11,118 bases of DNA from Candidatus Colwellbacteria bacterium CG10_big_fil_rev_8_21_14_0_10_41_28 (GCA_002773755.1 PFAG01000017.1:414-11531), one strand, 5' to 3'; shown: positions 1 to 6,846, counted from the stretch's first letter. Notes: generated by a model from the sequence alone, not told the origin. Program-made: numbers and translations.

Positions 1-1
1 T

Positions 2-1363
2 AAGAATAGGAGAATCGGACTTGGCATTATGGGATTCGCCGACATGCTTTATAAGATGGGAGTTAAGTACAACTCAGAGGAGGGGTATACTTTGGCTGAG
101 AAGGTAATGGAAACTATTCAGAAAGAGTCTCACAAGATGAGTCAAGAGTTGGCAAAAGAGAAGGGAGAGTTTCCAAACTGGAAGTTATCTGTCTTCGCAA
201 AAGGTGAGAAGAAGGTGAAGATGAGAAATGCTGCTCTTACAACTGTTGCTCCAACAGGGTCTATTTCAATGATGCTTGACACGTCAAGTGGATTAGAACC
301 AAACTTTGCTCTTGCCTACGTAAAGCAGGATAAGGATGCCCAGTTCTATCACTATCTAAACGAGCACTTTAAGAATGAGCTTGAGAATAGAAAGTTCAGC
401 GATAAAGAGATAGAGGCAATTAAGAAAGAGGTTGTAGATAGAGGCTCAATCCAACATCTAACATACCTACCACAAGATTTGAGAGATACTTTTGTGACAT
501 CTATGGACATTGATCCAGAAAGCCATGTAAGAATGCAGGCAACCTTCCAGAAACACGTTGATAACTCGATTTCGAAAACAATCAATATGCCAAATGAGGC
601 GACGGTGGAGGATGTTAAACAAGCATATCTTGATGCGTGGAGACTTGGATGTAAGAGCTGTACTGTATACAGGGATGGAAGCAGAACAATCCAGGTTCTA
701 AACGTAGGTGACGAAAAGAATATTACCAAGACTACAGAAGCTCCAAAGGCAAAGAGCGAACTGGAAACAGGTGGTGAGAAAGAGGTTAGAGTTGAAGCTA
801 CGCTTGGAGAACGAGCAATTATAGCTCCAAAAGAACGTCCGGAAACTCTTAGTGGAAAGACCTATAAGGTCAAGACTGGTTACGGAAATCTTTATATCAC
901 AATCAATGATGATAATGCCGGATCTCCTCAGGAGGTGTTTGCTATGCTCGGAAAGACTGGTGGATATTTCCAGGAGCAAACAGAGGCAATCTGTAGGTTG
1001 ATCTCGCTTGGTCTTAGATCACACATAAGTCCTGAGTACATCATTAAACATTTGAAGGGGATTAGGGGTCCAATGGTTACGATGACGACCAGGGGAACAA
1101 TTCTTTCTCTTCCAGATGCTATCGGAAAGATTATGGAAGAACATCTAAACAACAATATTAGGGAAAATGTAGGGTTGTCTGAAGAGGAGGTGATGGTTGC
1201 AGCTCAAGAGAGTGTTGCTCGTAGCGAAGCCTTAGAAAGCGATTCCGGCAAGTCCGTTGCGGAGTATGGGTATATGCCGGGGTGTCCTGAATGTGGATCT
1301 AAGATTGTAATGTCCGAGGGCTGTGTAGAGTGCCCAAGCTGCGGATATAGTCGCTGCGGATAA
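2..1363 (+). CDS. nrdJ: Adenosylcobalamin-dependent (class II) ribonucleoside-diphosphate reductase, C-terminal part
   Basis: The enzyme reduces ribonucleotides to deoxyribonucleotides for DNA synthesis, with adenosylcobalamin as radical source; it acts in the cytoplasm. The frame is open from base 2 and reads NRRIGLGIMGFAD just before the first ATG at 29, a conserved RNR segment, so the gene starts left of the window. Seen in order (numbering from the ATG at 29): the barrel segment with TTVAPTGSIS and SSGLEPNF near residues 70-93, the CKSCTVYRDGS segment near 209-219, a TSCPD-type domain near 275-375 (LSGKTYKVKTGYGNLY to RGP), and a C-terminal zinc-ribbon-like tail with CPECG, CPSCG and a final Cys. 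The tail cysteines probably re-reduce the active site, as known for the family. A hairpin follows the stop codon. Class II is inferred from the TSCPD domain and Cys tail; the N-terminal active-site cysteine is outside the window. Confidence 0.93.
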   Translation, partial: KNRRIGLGIMGFADMLYKMGVKYNSEEGYTLAEKVMETIQKESHKMSQELAKEKGEFPNWKLSVFAKGEKKVKMRNAALTTVAPTGSISMMLDTSSGLEPNFALAYVKQDKDAQFYHYLNEHFKNELENRKFSDKEIEAIKKEVVDRGSIQHLTYLPQDLRDTFVTSMDIDPESHVRMQATFQKHVDNSISKTINMPNEATVEDVKQAYLDAWRLGCKSCTVYRDGSRTIQVLNVGDEKNITKTTEAPKAKSELETGGEKEVRVEATLGERAIIAPKERPETLSGKTYKVKTGYGNLYITINDDNAGSPQEVFAMLGKTGGYFQEQTEAICRLISLGLRSHISPEYIIKHLKGIRGPMVTMTTRGTILSLPDAIGKIMEEHLNNNIRENVGLSEEEVMVAAQESVARSEALESDSGKSVAEYGYMPGCPECGSKIVMSEGCVECPSCGYSRCG

Positions 1364-1389
1364 GTTTAGAAATATATATTTTCAGACAG

Positions 1390-1413
1390 GCACCCCCTAA
1401 AACAAGGGGGTGC
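1390..1413 (+). terminator. Hairpin after the reductase gene
   Basis: GCACCCCC (1390-1397) pairs perfectly with GGGGGTGC (1406-1413) around an 8-nt loop, 26 nt after the reductase stop codon. No strong T run follows (TACTGTT), so termination efficiency is uncertain. Confidence 0.6.
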
Positions 1414-1443
1414 TACTGTTAGATACCGAGACGGGATACTTTT

Positions 1444-1452
1444 TGATATGAT
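1444..1452 (+). promoter_or_regulatory. Extended -10 promoter of the protease gene
   Basis: TGATATGAT is an extended -10 element (TGn plus TATGAT at 1447-1452). The ATG follows after only 8 nt, and no Shine-Dalgarno sequence lies between, so the transcript is probably leaderless or nearly so. No convincing -35 box is seen at 17 bp. Confidence 0.6.
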
Positions 1453-1460
1453 GATTTAAG

Positions 1461-2411
1461 ATGGATAGCGATAAAAATACAACTTGGTTTGCTCTTATAG
1501 TCATTATTACTTTAGCTAGTTATGGTCTGTATTCTGAAACTAGAAAATCTTTGACGGAAACTAATGTTGAACTTCAGCAGGCTCAAGAAGAGATAGCAAA
1601 ACTTATAGAGGAGGGTGAAGAGACTATTGTTAGCCAGAAGGAGATTATTGCCTTGCAAGAAGATGAGCTGATAGCAGCCGAAGAAAGAGAGGGGGTATTG
1701 GAGGGTGCACTAGAAGAGATGAGAGAAGATAGCGTGTCTAGCCCAGCGGGAGGATCTATTAGTGGTTTATTGAGCGATTTTGCCCCCTCGGTGGCTCGTT
1801 TAGTATGTTTGAGTAATTCCACAACAGAAAGCCTTCAGCAAGGCTCAGGAGTCCTTTATAAGGGAAATTCGAGTATCTCTAATTTATCTCAATATTATGT
1901 CCAGACTAGTCTTCATGTAGTCGAGACAGAAGACGGTTCAACTTCTCAATGTGCTATAGCTGTGTATCCAGATCCTAACAATACTAGTGACTATATCGTA
2001 TATAAATCTAGGGGACACAAGGTGTATGACAATGATGTTGATATCGCCTTTTTGGATATTGAGCTGAATGAGAATAATAAGAGAGCAGGGACCTTTGATG
2101 AATTGGATAAGTATTCTAGAGACGCAAGGAGTACTAAATTATGTAGTGTGGTTAGTATTGGAGACAACATCTCTGTTTTGGGATATCCAGATATTGGAGG
2201 GGATAGCTTAACCGTCACTGATGGTATAGTTTCTGGTTTTGAGACTAGAGAGGGCGTGAGATACATAAAGGTGTCAGCAAAGATTGATAGGGGTAACTCT
2301 GGTGGTCTTGCCATTAAGGATTCTGGTTGTGTCTTGGGGATTCCAACTTTCGTTCAGAGTCAGATAGAGAGTCTTGGAAGGATATTGGATCTGTATGACC
2401 TCCTTAACTAG
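1461..2411 (+). CDS. Membrane-anchored trypsin-like serine protease with coiled-coil stalk
   Basis: This is a probable cell-surface serine protease of the trypsin/DegP-like fold, 316 aa. Residues about 9-24 form a single N-terminal membrane segment or uncleaved signal anchor. Residues about 30-90 are a Glu-rich heptad-like coiled coil that could act as stalk or oligomeriser. The protease domain spans about 105-316. Its triad is visible: His152 in SLHVV, Asp194 in DVDIAF, and Ser280 in RGNSGG. Four cysteines in the domain (116, 164, 228, 290) could form two disulfides, which fits an extracytoplasmic location. No PDZ domain follows, unlike typical DegP/HtrA proteins. The gene overlaps the downstream tag gene by 17 nt, so the two are probably co-transcribed from the promoter at 1444. 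The substrate is unknown. The start at 1461 follows from the close promoter and the membrane segment directly after it. Confidence 0.85.
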   Translation: MDSDKNTTWFALIVIITLASYGLYSETRKSLTETNVELQQAQEEIAKLIEEGEETIVSQKEIIALQEDELIAAEEREGVLEGALEEMREDSVSSPAGGSISGLLSDFAPSVARLVCLSNSTTESLQQGSGVLYKGNSSISNLSQYYVQTSLHVVETEDGSTSQCAIAVYPDPNNTSDYIVYKSRGHKVYDNDVDIAFLDIELNENNKRAGTFDELDKYSRDARSTKLCSVVSIGDNISVLGYPDIGGDSLTVTDGIVSGFETREGVRYIKVSAKIDRGNSGGLAIKDSGCVLGIPTFVQSQIESLGRILDLYDLLN

Positions 2412-2961
2412 ATGTGAGTGGTCCCTGGGGGATCCTCTCATGATCCAATATCATGATGATGAGTGGGGTGTGCCTGTCCATGGTGAAAGAGAACTTTTTG
2501 AATATTTTGTTCTGGATGCATTCCAGGCTGGTTTAAGTTGGCTTACCATATTAAAGAAGAGGGAGAATTTTAGAAAAGCTTTTTCTAATTTTGACTATAG
2601 AAAGATAGCTAGGTATGGAAAAAAGGATTTTAATAGGTTGATGTCAGACGAGGGGATTATAAGAAATAGATTAAAGATCGAGGCAACCATTAACAACGCA
2701 CAAAGATTTATGGAAATCCAAAAAGAGTTTGGAAGTTTTGATAAATACATCTGGCAATTTACTAAGGGAAAGAGTTTGAGGAATAGATGGAAGAGCGCAT
2801 CTAAGATCCCAACAAAAACTGAGGAGTCTGACTTGATGGGTGCTGACTTGAAGAGAAGGGGTTTCAAGTTTGTTGGATCAACTATCTGCTATGCCTTTAT
2901 GCAGGCTGCAGGAATGGTTAACGATCATACAATAGACTGCTTTCGTTATAAAAAAGTTTAG
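2395..2961 (+). CDS. tag: DNA-3-methyladenine glycosylase I
   Basis: Tag removes 3-methyladenine from alkylated DNA, starting base excision repair. The 188-residue product is close to the length of E. coli Tag (187 aa) and collinear with it. Zinc ligands of the family are present: Cys7, His20, His178 and Cys182 (MVNDHTIDC). The motifs YHDDEWGVP, QAGLSW, TILKKREN, KRRGFKFVG and TICYAFMQA are all recognisable. The base-recognition Glu of E. coli Tag (Glu38 in LEGQQAG) is Asp41 here (LDAFQAG), a conservative change; the pocket Tyr and Trp are kept. An upstream in-frame TTG at 2374 would add 7 residues, but the ATG at 2395 gives the family N-terminus with Cys7 near the start. It overlaps the protease gene by 17 nt, suggesting translational coupling; GGAAGGA at 2376-2382 may assist. 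A terminator follows immediately. Confidence 0.95.
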   Translation: MTSLTRCEWSLGDPLMIQYHDDEWGVPVHGERELFEYFVLDAFQAGLSWLTILKKRENFRKAFSNFDYRKIARYGKKDFNRLMSDEGIIRNRLKIEATINNAQRFMEIQKEFGSFDKYIWQFTKGKSLRNRWKSASKIPTKTEESDLMGADLKRRGFKFVGSTICYAFMQAAGMVNDHTIDCFRYKKV

Positions 2962-2973
2962 ACAAACAAAAAA

Positions 2974-2993
2974 GCCGCTTTCGCGGCCCTTTT
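2974..2993 (+). terminator. Rho-independent terminator after tag
   Basis: GCCGC (2974-2978) and GCGGC (2983-2987) form a stem with a TTTC loop, followed by CCTTTT. An A run precedes the stem, so it may also terminate the convergent minus-strand gene whose stop codon lies at 2995-2997. Confidence 0.8.
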
Positions 2994-2994
2994 G

Positions 2995-3195
2995 TTATTT
3001 TCTAGTAGCTTTTCCGATTATCATGAAGAGTCCAACTCCCACCGCTACTGTTGGCCAGAATGGAAGTTCTGTATCTATCCATCCCATGTCTCTCGCAAAA
3101 GAGAATCCTCCCAAAAGAAGTAAGAGGACACCGAGGTAGGAGACTCCTCTGTGGCGATTGCAACACCACCAATCACACTTATTATTGTTCTCCAT
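2995..3195 (-). CDS. Small LiaI/LiaF-like two-TM membrane protein
   Basis: This is a 66-aa membrane protein. A Cys-rich N-terminus (CDWWCCNRH, residues 7-15) is followed by two hydrophobic segments at about 19-33 and 48-62, with a short polar loop (ARDMGWIDTELPFWP) between. The pattern GVLLLLLGGFSF..DMGW....FWPTVAVGVGLFMIIG matches the LiaI-LiaF-like transmembrane region (PF18917-type), a family linked in Firmicutes to cell-envelope stress sensing. Its role here is not known, and assignment is by pattern only. The Cys3-His cluster at the N-terminus is not usual for that family and could bind a metal. It has its own extended -10 promoter and is convergent with tag. Confidence 0.75.
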   Translation of the reverse strand: MENNNKCDWWCCNRHRGVSYLGVLLLLLGGFSFARDMGWIDTELPFWPTVAVGVGLFMIIGKATRK

Positions 3196-3226
3196 TTTTG
3201 ATTAGGACATCTATATCCTGCATTGA

Positions 3227-3235
3227 ATTATATCA
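3227..3235 (-). promoter_or_regulatory. Extended -10 promoter of the small membrane protein gene
   Basis: Read on the minus strand this is TGATATAAT, a consensus extended -10. The predicted start of transcription is about 25 nt before the ATG at 3195. The short leader contains GGATATAGATGTCC, an imperfect inverted repeat, and no Shine-Dalgarno sequence. Confidence 0.7.
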
Positions 3236-3300
3236 AAACTATCTATTTTTTCTACCCCTAAATTGATCCAGTATTACTGTGGGAATTTATATATATCTAA

Positions 3301-3339
3301 ACACCTAAGAGGGGATTATAGAGTGAGTTCCCCTAGTGT
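3301..3339. other. Imperfect hairpin in the 3196-3419 intergenic region
   Basis: ACACCTA and GGGGA (3301-3315) pair with TCCCC and TAGTGT (3329-3339), with a one-base and a three-base bulge and a 13-nt loop. No gene lies nearby on the plus strand. The right arm GAGTTCCCCTAGTG (from 3325) also resembles the first half of the 34-bp repeats at 7517-11118 (GAGCTCCCCTGGTG at 10454). Function is unknown. Confidence 0.3.
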
Positions 3340-3376
3340 CTTGCGAGTTCATAATGCGTATAAAAACCTGACAGAA

Positions 3377-3410
3377 AAAAAGAAAGAACCCGAGTGGGTT
3401 CTTTCTTTTT
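3377..3410 (-). terminator. Strong bidirectional terminator after the cold-shock gene
   Basis: This is a perfect 15-bp stem (AAAAAGAAAGAACCC at 3377-3391 with its complement at 3396-3410) and a 4-nt loop GAGT. Minus-strand transcripts from the cold-shock gene end in a run of T. The symmetry makes it active in both directions. Confidence 0.88.
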
Positions 3411-3419
3411 GTGTCTTAT

Positions 3420-3617
3420 TTAGACTCTTTTAACCTTTACAGCGCTTGGGCCTTTTGGACCATCAGCAACTTCAAAGGTTACCTTCTCACCTTCTTTCAA
3501 GTCATCGAATTCTGCATCGATGAGCTCGTTTGAGTGGAAAAAGAGATCTTTCTCTTCGCCCTCGCGAGAGATAAACCCGTATCCACGATCAGTGAGTCGA
3601 GCAATTGTTCCTTCCAT
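3420..3617 (-). CDS. cspA: Cold-shock domain protein (CspA family)
   Basis: This is a 65-aa single cold-shock domain, the usual length for the family. It should bind single-stranded RNA/DNA and act as an RNA chaperone in the cytoplasm. RNP1 is visible as RGYGFIS (residues 11-17) and RNP2 as DLFFHS (24-29), followed by the typical LKEGEKVTFEV strand and a KGPSAVKVKRV C-terminus. The N-terminus MEGTIARLTDRGYGFI fits the family start, fixing the ATG at 3617. No Shine-Dalgarno sequence precedes it; the upstream stretch is A-rich. It is a monocistronic unit ending in a strong terminator. The 121-nt gap to the GNAT gene upstream leaves room for a promoter or a cold-responsive leader. Confidence 0.95.
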   Translation of the reverse strand: MEGTIARLTDRGYGFISREGEEKDLFFHSNELIDAEFDDLKEGEKVTFEVADGPKGPSAVKVKRV

Positions 3618-3622
3618 TTATG

Positions 3623-3651
3623 TTTATTTATTTGTTGTGTACAAACGTCAA
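3623..3651 (-). promoter_or_regulatory. Possible cold-shock gene promoter
   Basis: On the minus strand TTGACG (3651-3646) is followed after 17 nt by AATAAA (3628-3623), ending 5 nt before the ATG. The -35 is good and the -10 weak. If real, the message is almost leaderless. A promoter further upstream with a long leader cannot be excluded. Confidence 0.4.
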
Positions 3652-3738
3652 ACAGACTACTGAAAGACAAAACTCGACCACCTTTTTACCTCAGTCCTTA
3701 TTTGATCGACTTAATAGTGGCATAATTAATCTTTTATG

Positions 3739-4665
3739 TCAATCACAAGAGGGATCTCCTTTCCTTAGCGTGTAAACTGGAGTTTCTGAAAGGTTCCATA
3801 GCTTTTTCCATCCACTAGAATCTCCTACTAGGAAATCCATCTTTATCGCACCTAGCTCAAGAGCTTTTTTGATGTGTTCTAATATCATCCACTTACCAAT
3901 GTTCTTATGAGTAGGGTTGAAGCCTCCATTTAGAAGATAGTAGGTGTCTTCGTGAAAGAATCCCATCTCGACTCCTATGATTTCATCAGATAACTCAACA
4001 ATAGATGTTTTTAAAATACCATCTTCGCTAAAGAGCTTTGTGAAGGCATTAAAATCTTTTAGAACCTCATTATCGTTGAAGTCAGATTCTTCAAGGAACC
4101 TTTCTTTGTTGAGTTCTATTAATTTTTCAGATTTATCATTATTGTTTTCCCACCTCACTCCATATCCAAGAGATAATAGCTTTCTAATATCGTATAAGAG
4201 ATTCTTTCTATGTTTTCGGCTGAATGTTTTGAGATATTCGTTTATGTCTCCATTAAATATGGTTAAGTCCAAGGAGTAGCTGAAATCTTTTTCTATAAAT
4301 AAATCTTTATATTCTGGGAGGGAGTTGGTAATAGCTTGGAAAGACTCATCGGTAATATCAATAAGAGCCGTTGGCTCAGGAAGATTTTCCCATAGATCTG
4401 GGAAGAATTTTGGAGGAATCCACAGATTCCTATTCTCTGGATAATTACCTCCAAAGAAATAGTATTTCTTATAATGTTTATCGTACCAAAGAGGAAGTAG
4501 GCCAGACTCGTTTTCTGATTCAAGGAATATAAAATGAAGAACATGATCTTCTGGGTTGTACAGTGCGAAATTAGTTTTCCACAGGTCCCATACTCTTGTG
4601 TTTGTAGAGAATTGGTTCCATAATTTCTCACACTGATTGATGTTATCTACAATTGATATTTTCAT
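3739..4665 (-). CDS. GNAT-fold acyltransferase, FemAB/BioF2-like
   Basis: The 308-aa protein resembles the Acetyltransf_6 (BioF2/FemAB-like) group of GNAT-fold enzymes, which transfer acyl or aminoacyl groups to amines, for example in cell-envelope or peptide modification. The N-terminal half has strand-rich segments (LHFIFLESENESGLLPLW, YYFFGGNY). The diagnostic segment is EYLKTFSRKHRKNLLYDIRK in the middle, followed by the second GNAT half with VELSDEIIGVEMGFF, YYLLNGGFNP, the helix GKWMILEHIKKALELGAIKMDFL, and a C-terminal WKKLWNLSETPVYTLRKG. The last part resembles the ending of other family members. Substrate is unknown. It is divergently transcribed from the PurD-like gene with only 30 nt between start codons, so the two are probably co-regulated. 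The gene stops with TGA, evidence for the standard bacterial code. Confidence 0.78.
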   Translation of the reverse strand: MKISIVDNINQCEKLWNQFSTNTRVWDLWKTNFALYNPEDHVLHFIFLESENESGLLPLWYDKHYKKYYFFGGNYPENRNLWIPPKFFPDLWENLPEPTALIDITDESFQAITNSLPEYKDLFIEKDFSYSLDLTIFNGDINEYLKTFSRKHRKNLLYDIRKLLSLGYGVRWENNNDKSEKLIELNKERFLEESDFNDNEVLKDFNAFTKLFSEDGILKTSIVELSDEIIGVEMGFFHEDTYYLLNGGFNPTHKNIGKWMILEHIKKALELGAIKMDFLVGDSSGWKKLWNLSETPVYTLRKGDPSCD

Positions 4666-4695
4666 TTAATGGTAACTTAACGTCAGCTCAAGTAT

Positions 4696-6024
4696 ATGGA
4701 CAATAATAACTATATTCTAGGGACTAAGAAATTCCTATTTGTGTCTTTGGAGAGTCTAAGTGGTGACTTGGCTTGGACGTTGGTAAAGGAGGGCCACGAG
4801 GTTAAGTCGTATATAAAATCTCCTGAAGATGCGGGTGTCTATGATGGATTTATAGAGAGAGTTGATGATTGGAAGGCCTATGTTGATTGGGCAGATCTTA
4901 TAATATTTGATGATGTTGAATTTGGATCTATAGCAGACGATCTTCGCAAAAAGGGAAAGCTCGTTATTGGTGGAACTGAGTACACAGACAAGCTTGAGAT
5001 AGATAGGGAATTTGGACAAGCAGAACTTAAGAAATATGGTGTAAACGTTCTGCCAAGTTGGCAGTTCTCTGATTATGATGAGGCTATAAAATTTGTTAGA
5101 GAGAATCCTGGTAGGTATGTGTTCAAGCCAAGTGGCAATACCCCTTCTGGTGGGAAGGGAATGCTCTTCTTGGGACAAGAGGATGATGGAAAAGATATCC
5201 TAGAGCTGTTGGAGCAGAATGCTTTGGTCTGGAAGAAGCACACTCCAACATTTTTACTTCAGAAATATATTTCAGGAGTTGAGGTGGCCGTTGGGGCATT
5301 TTTCAATGGACATGATTTTATATACCCAATAAATGTTAATTTCGAACACAAAAGAGTTTTTCCGGGAGACATTGGTCCATTCGCTGGAGAGATGGGTACA
5401 TTGATGTATTGGAGTGAGCCGAATGTATTGTTTAAATCGACCCTACTTAAAATGTTGCCTTCTCTTAAGGAGTCTGGATATGTCGGATATATAGATATCA
5501 ACTGTATCGTTAATCACAGGGGAATATATCCACTTGAGTTTACGGCTAGGTTTGGTTATCCAACTGTTCCAATTCAGCTTGAGGGGATAAATATGCCAAC
5601 AGGAGAGTGGCTTTATAGAATGGCCTTAGGTCAAGATTTTTCTCTGAAGACGAAAAAGGGATTTCAGGTTGGAGTTAGGATTTTAGTTCCATCATATTTT
5701 GCCTCAGACAAAGATGCGGAAATTGTTCAAAGATACAGAGATTTGGGAATATCTTTTAAGAATCCTCTGATTAAGGATGGGATTCATATTGAAGATGTAA
5801 GAAATGATAATGGAATTTGGAGAGTTGCTGGATGCTCAGGAGTAGTTTTAGTTGTTACGGCTAGTGGGACAACTGTTGATGAGTCTAGAAGGTTAGTTTA
5901 TAACCGAGTCCAAAACATAATAATTCCCAACATGATTTACAGAACAGATATTGGTTCTAAGTGGGGGACTGATAGTGATAGGTTGCATACCTGGGGTTAT
6001 CTTAATTTAATAAATCTTGGCTAG
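4696..6024 (+). CDS. ATP-grasp ligase, PurD-like (phosphoribosylamine-glycine ligase homologue)
   Basis: The 442-aa protein is an ATP-grasp enzyme related to PurD, which joins glycine to phosphoribosylamine. PurD-like landmarks are present in order: an N-terminal Rossmann-like part (residues 11-100), the ATP-grasp lysine strand RYVFKPSGNTPSGGKG (140-155), GVEVAVGAFFNG (194-205), HKRVFPGDIGPFAGEMGT (218-235, compare HKR..DGD.GPNTGGMG in PurD), and PLEFTARFGYP (279-289, compare EFNARFGDPE in PurD). The change of the Asn of EFNARFGDPE to Thr, and of Asp to Tyr, is at metal- or substrate-facing positions, so the substrate may not be phosphoribosylamine. No other pur gene is in view. Its divergent partner is a GNAT acyltransferase. 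ATG at 4696 has no Shine-Dalgarno sequence. A hairpin follows the stop. Confidence 0.8.
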   Translation: MDNNNYILGTKKFLFVSLESLSGDLAWTLVKEGHEVKSYIKSPEDAGVYDGFIERVDDWKAYVDWADLIIFDDVEFGSIADDLRKKGKLVIGGTEYTDKLEIDREFGQAELKKYGVNVLPSWQFSDYDEAIKFVRENPGRYVFKPSGNTPSGGKGMLFLGQEDDGKDILELLEQNALVWKKHTPTFLLQKYISGVEVAVGAFFNGHDFIYPINVNFEHKRVFPGDIGPFAGEMGTLMYWSEPNVLFKSTLLKMLPSLKESGYVGYIDINCIVNHRGIYPLEFTARFGYPTVPIQLEGINMPTGEWLYRMALGQDFSLKTKKGFQVGVRILVPSYFASDKDAEIVQRYRDLGISFKNPLIKDGIHIEDVRNDNGIWRVAGCSGVVLVVTASGTTVDESRRLVYNRVQNIIIPNMIYRTDIGSKWGTDSDRLHTWGYLNLINLG

Positions 6025-6034
6025 GAGGGGTAAT

Positions 6035-6063
6035 ACAAAGGCCACCTAAGAGGTGGCCTTTGT
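6035..6063. terminator. Convergent-gene terminator hairpin
   Basis: ACAAAGGCCACCT (6035-6047) pairs perfectly with AGGTGGCCTTTGT (6051-6063), a 13-bp stem with a 3-nt loop. It sits between the PurD-like gene and the convergent small basic gene and can serve both. T runs are weak on either side. Confidence 0.75.
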
Positions 6064-6081
6064 GAGGGTTTTATCCACAAA

Positions 6082-6192
6082 CTATTTTTTCTTTTTGGCT
6101 TTAAGCATCTCGTGCTTTATAGCCAACCTCTTTTTAGTTTTATGTGAGCGGGGTTTCTTTCCTTTCCCGATTCCTGTATCTCTTTTTGCCAT
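6082..6192 (-). CDS. Very basic 36-residue protein
   Basis: ATG at 6192 opens a 36-codon frame ending in TAG at 6082-6084. The product begins MAKRDTGIGKGKKPRSHKTK and ends in AKKKK. Sixteen of 36 residues are Lys or Arg, with two His and only two acidic residues. The composition suggests an RNA-binding protein, such as a small ribosome-associated protein, but I do not recognise the family. Support for a real gene comes from a -10 hexamer (TATAGT) ending exactly 6 nt before the ATG, the same geometry as several other genes here, and from the bidirectional terminator 18 nt past the stop codon. It is divergent from the cyclophilin gene. Confidence 0.72.
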   Translation of the reverse strand: MAKRDTGIGKGKKPRSHKTKKRLAIKHEMLKAKKKK

Positions 6193-6198
6193 AGTTAG

Positions 6199-6204
6199 AC
6201 TATA
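6199..6204 (-). promoter_or_regulatory. -10 element of the small basic gene, leaderless geometry
   Basis: The minus-strand hexamer TATAGT ends 6 nt (CTAACT) before the ATG at 6192. Transcription would start at or next to the start codon. Confidence 0.6.
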
Positions 6205-6233
6205 CACGTTTTCTGTTTCTATTAGAACTTGTC

Positions 6234-6239
6234 TATAAT
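6234..6239 (+). promoter_or_regulatory. -10 element of the cyclophilin gene
   Basis: A consensus TATAAT lies 13 nt before the ATG at 6253. A weak -35 candidate TTCTGT (6211-6216) lies 17 bp upstream. The predicted leader is only about 6-7 nt. The promoter rules out the in-frame TTG at 6229 as the start. Confidence 0.65.
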
Positions 6240-6252
6240 AGTCAGAGTGAGT

Positions 6253-6846
6253 ATGAAGAGAATAATAATAATCTTATCCATTGGTGTGCTAATATTTGCT
6301 GGAGTATATTTTTTAAGAAAAAATAATCAAAATAGTATGGAAGAGAAAATAATAGGAGATGTAGTGCTAAAGACTTCTATGGGAGATGTTGTTATAGATT
6401 TATTTGAGGATGAAGCTCCTATAACTAGCGGCAATTTTCTTAAATTAGCCAAAGAGGGTTTTTATAATGGAACCAGATTTCACAGGGTGATTGAAGATTT
6501 TATGATTCAGGGAGGGGATCCACTTTCAAAAGATCCAAACCAGAAATCTTTATGGGGAACGGGCGGTCCAGGATATCAATTTGAAGACGAGGTTGTCCCT
6601 GGTCTATCAAATGTTTCTGGAACCATATCAATGGCAAATGCTGGTCCAGGGACAAATGGTTCACAATTCTTTCTTAATGTAGCTGACAATTCTTTTCTAG
6701 ATGGAAGACATACTGTTTTTGGCAAGGTTGTTAACGGAATGGATGTGGTCATGGCTATGTCGGGGGTGGAGACTGAGGGGAAGGGAACTATGGATAGACC
6801 AAGAGAAGACCTTATTCTGGAGGAGATTAATGTGATTGAGGAGTAG
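6253..6846 (+). CDS. Membrane-anchored cyclophilin-type peptidyl-prolyl isomerase
   Basis: The enzyme catalyses cis-trans isomerisation of peptidyl-proline bonds and helps fold exported proteins. It is 197 aa. Residues 3-21 are a single hydrophobic segment with basic residues on both sides (MKR and RKNN), a signal anchor or uncleaved signal, so the catalytic domain should face outside. The cyclophilin domain spans about 34-197. Key motifs are FHRVI with catalytic Arg78, DFMIQGGDP (82-90), MANAGPGTNGSQFF (127-140) and LDGRHTVFGKV (149-159). The loop around 91-110 (NQKSLWGTGGPGYQFEDE) is the extended type common in prokaryotic members. The ligand-binding Trp of human CypA is His153 here, as often in bacteria. 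ATG at 6253 is chosen because the upstream TTG at 6229 lies in the promoter. Confidence 0.93.
   Translation: MKRIIIILSIGVLIFAGVYFLRKNNQNSMEEKIIGDVVLKTSMGDVVIDLFEDEAPITSGNFLKLAKEGFYNGTRFHRVIEDFMIQGGDPLSKDPNQKSLWGTGGPGYQFEDEVVPGLSNVSGTISMANAGPGTNGSQFFLNVADNSFLDGRHTVFGKVVNGMDVVMAMSGVETEGKGTMDRPREDLILEEINVIEE

Noticed and set aside
1417..1440. Additional repeat copy near CTGTTAGATACCGAGACGGG
   Set aside because: Only CTGTTAGA matches copy 1; the remainder does not align.
2374..2394. TTG start extending Tag by 7 residues
   Set aside because: The ATG at 2395 gives the family length and N-terminus; the extension has no family counterpart.
6053..6238. Plus-strand 61-codon hydrophobic frame
   Set aside because: It is antisense to the 36-residue basic gene; its hydrophobicity is the complement of Lys-rich codons, and it starts inside the terminator hairpin.
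6229..6252. TTG start extending the cyclophilin by 8 residues
   Set aside because: It overlaps the TATAAT promoter element, and the ATG at 6253 gives a proper positively charged signal start (MKR).
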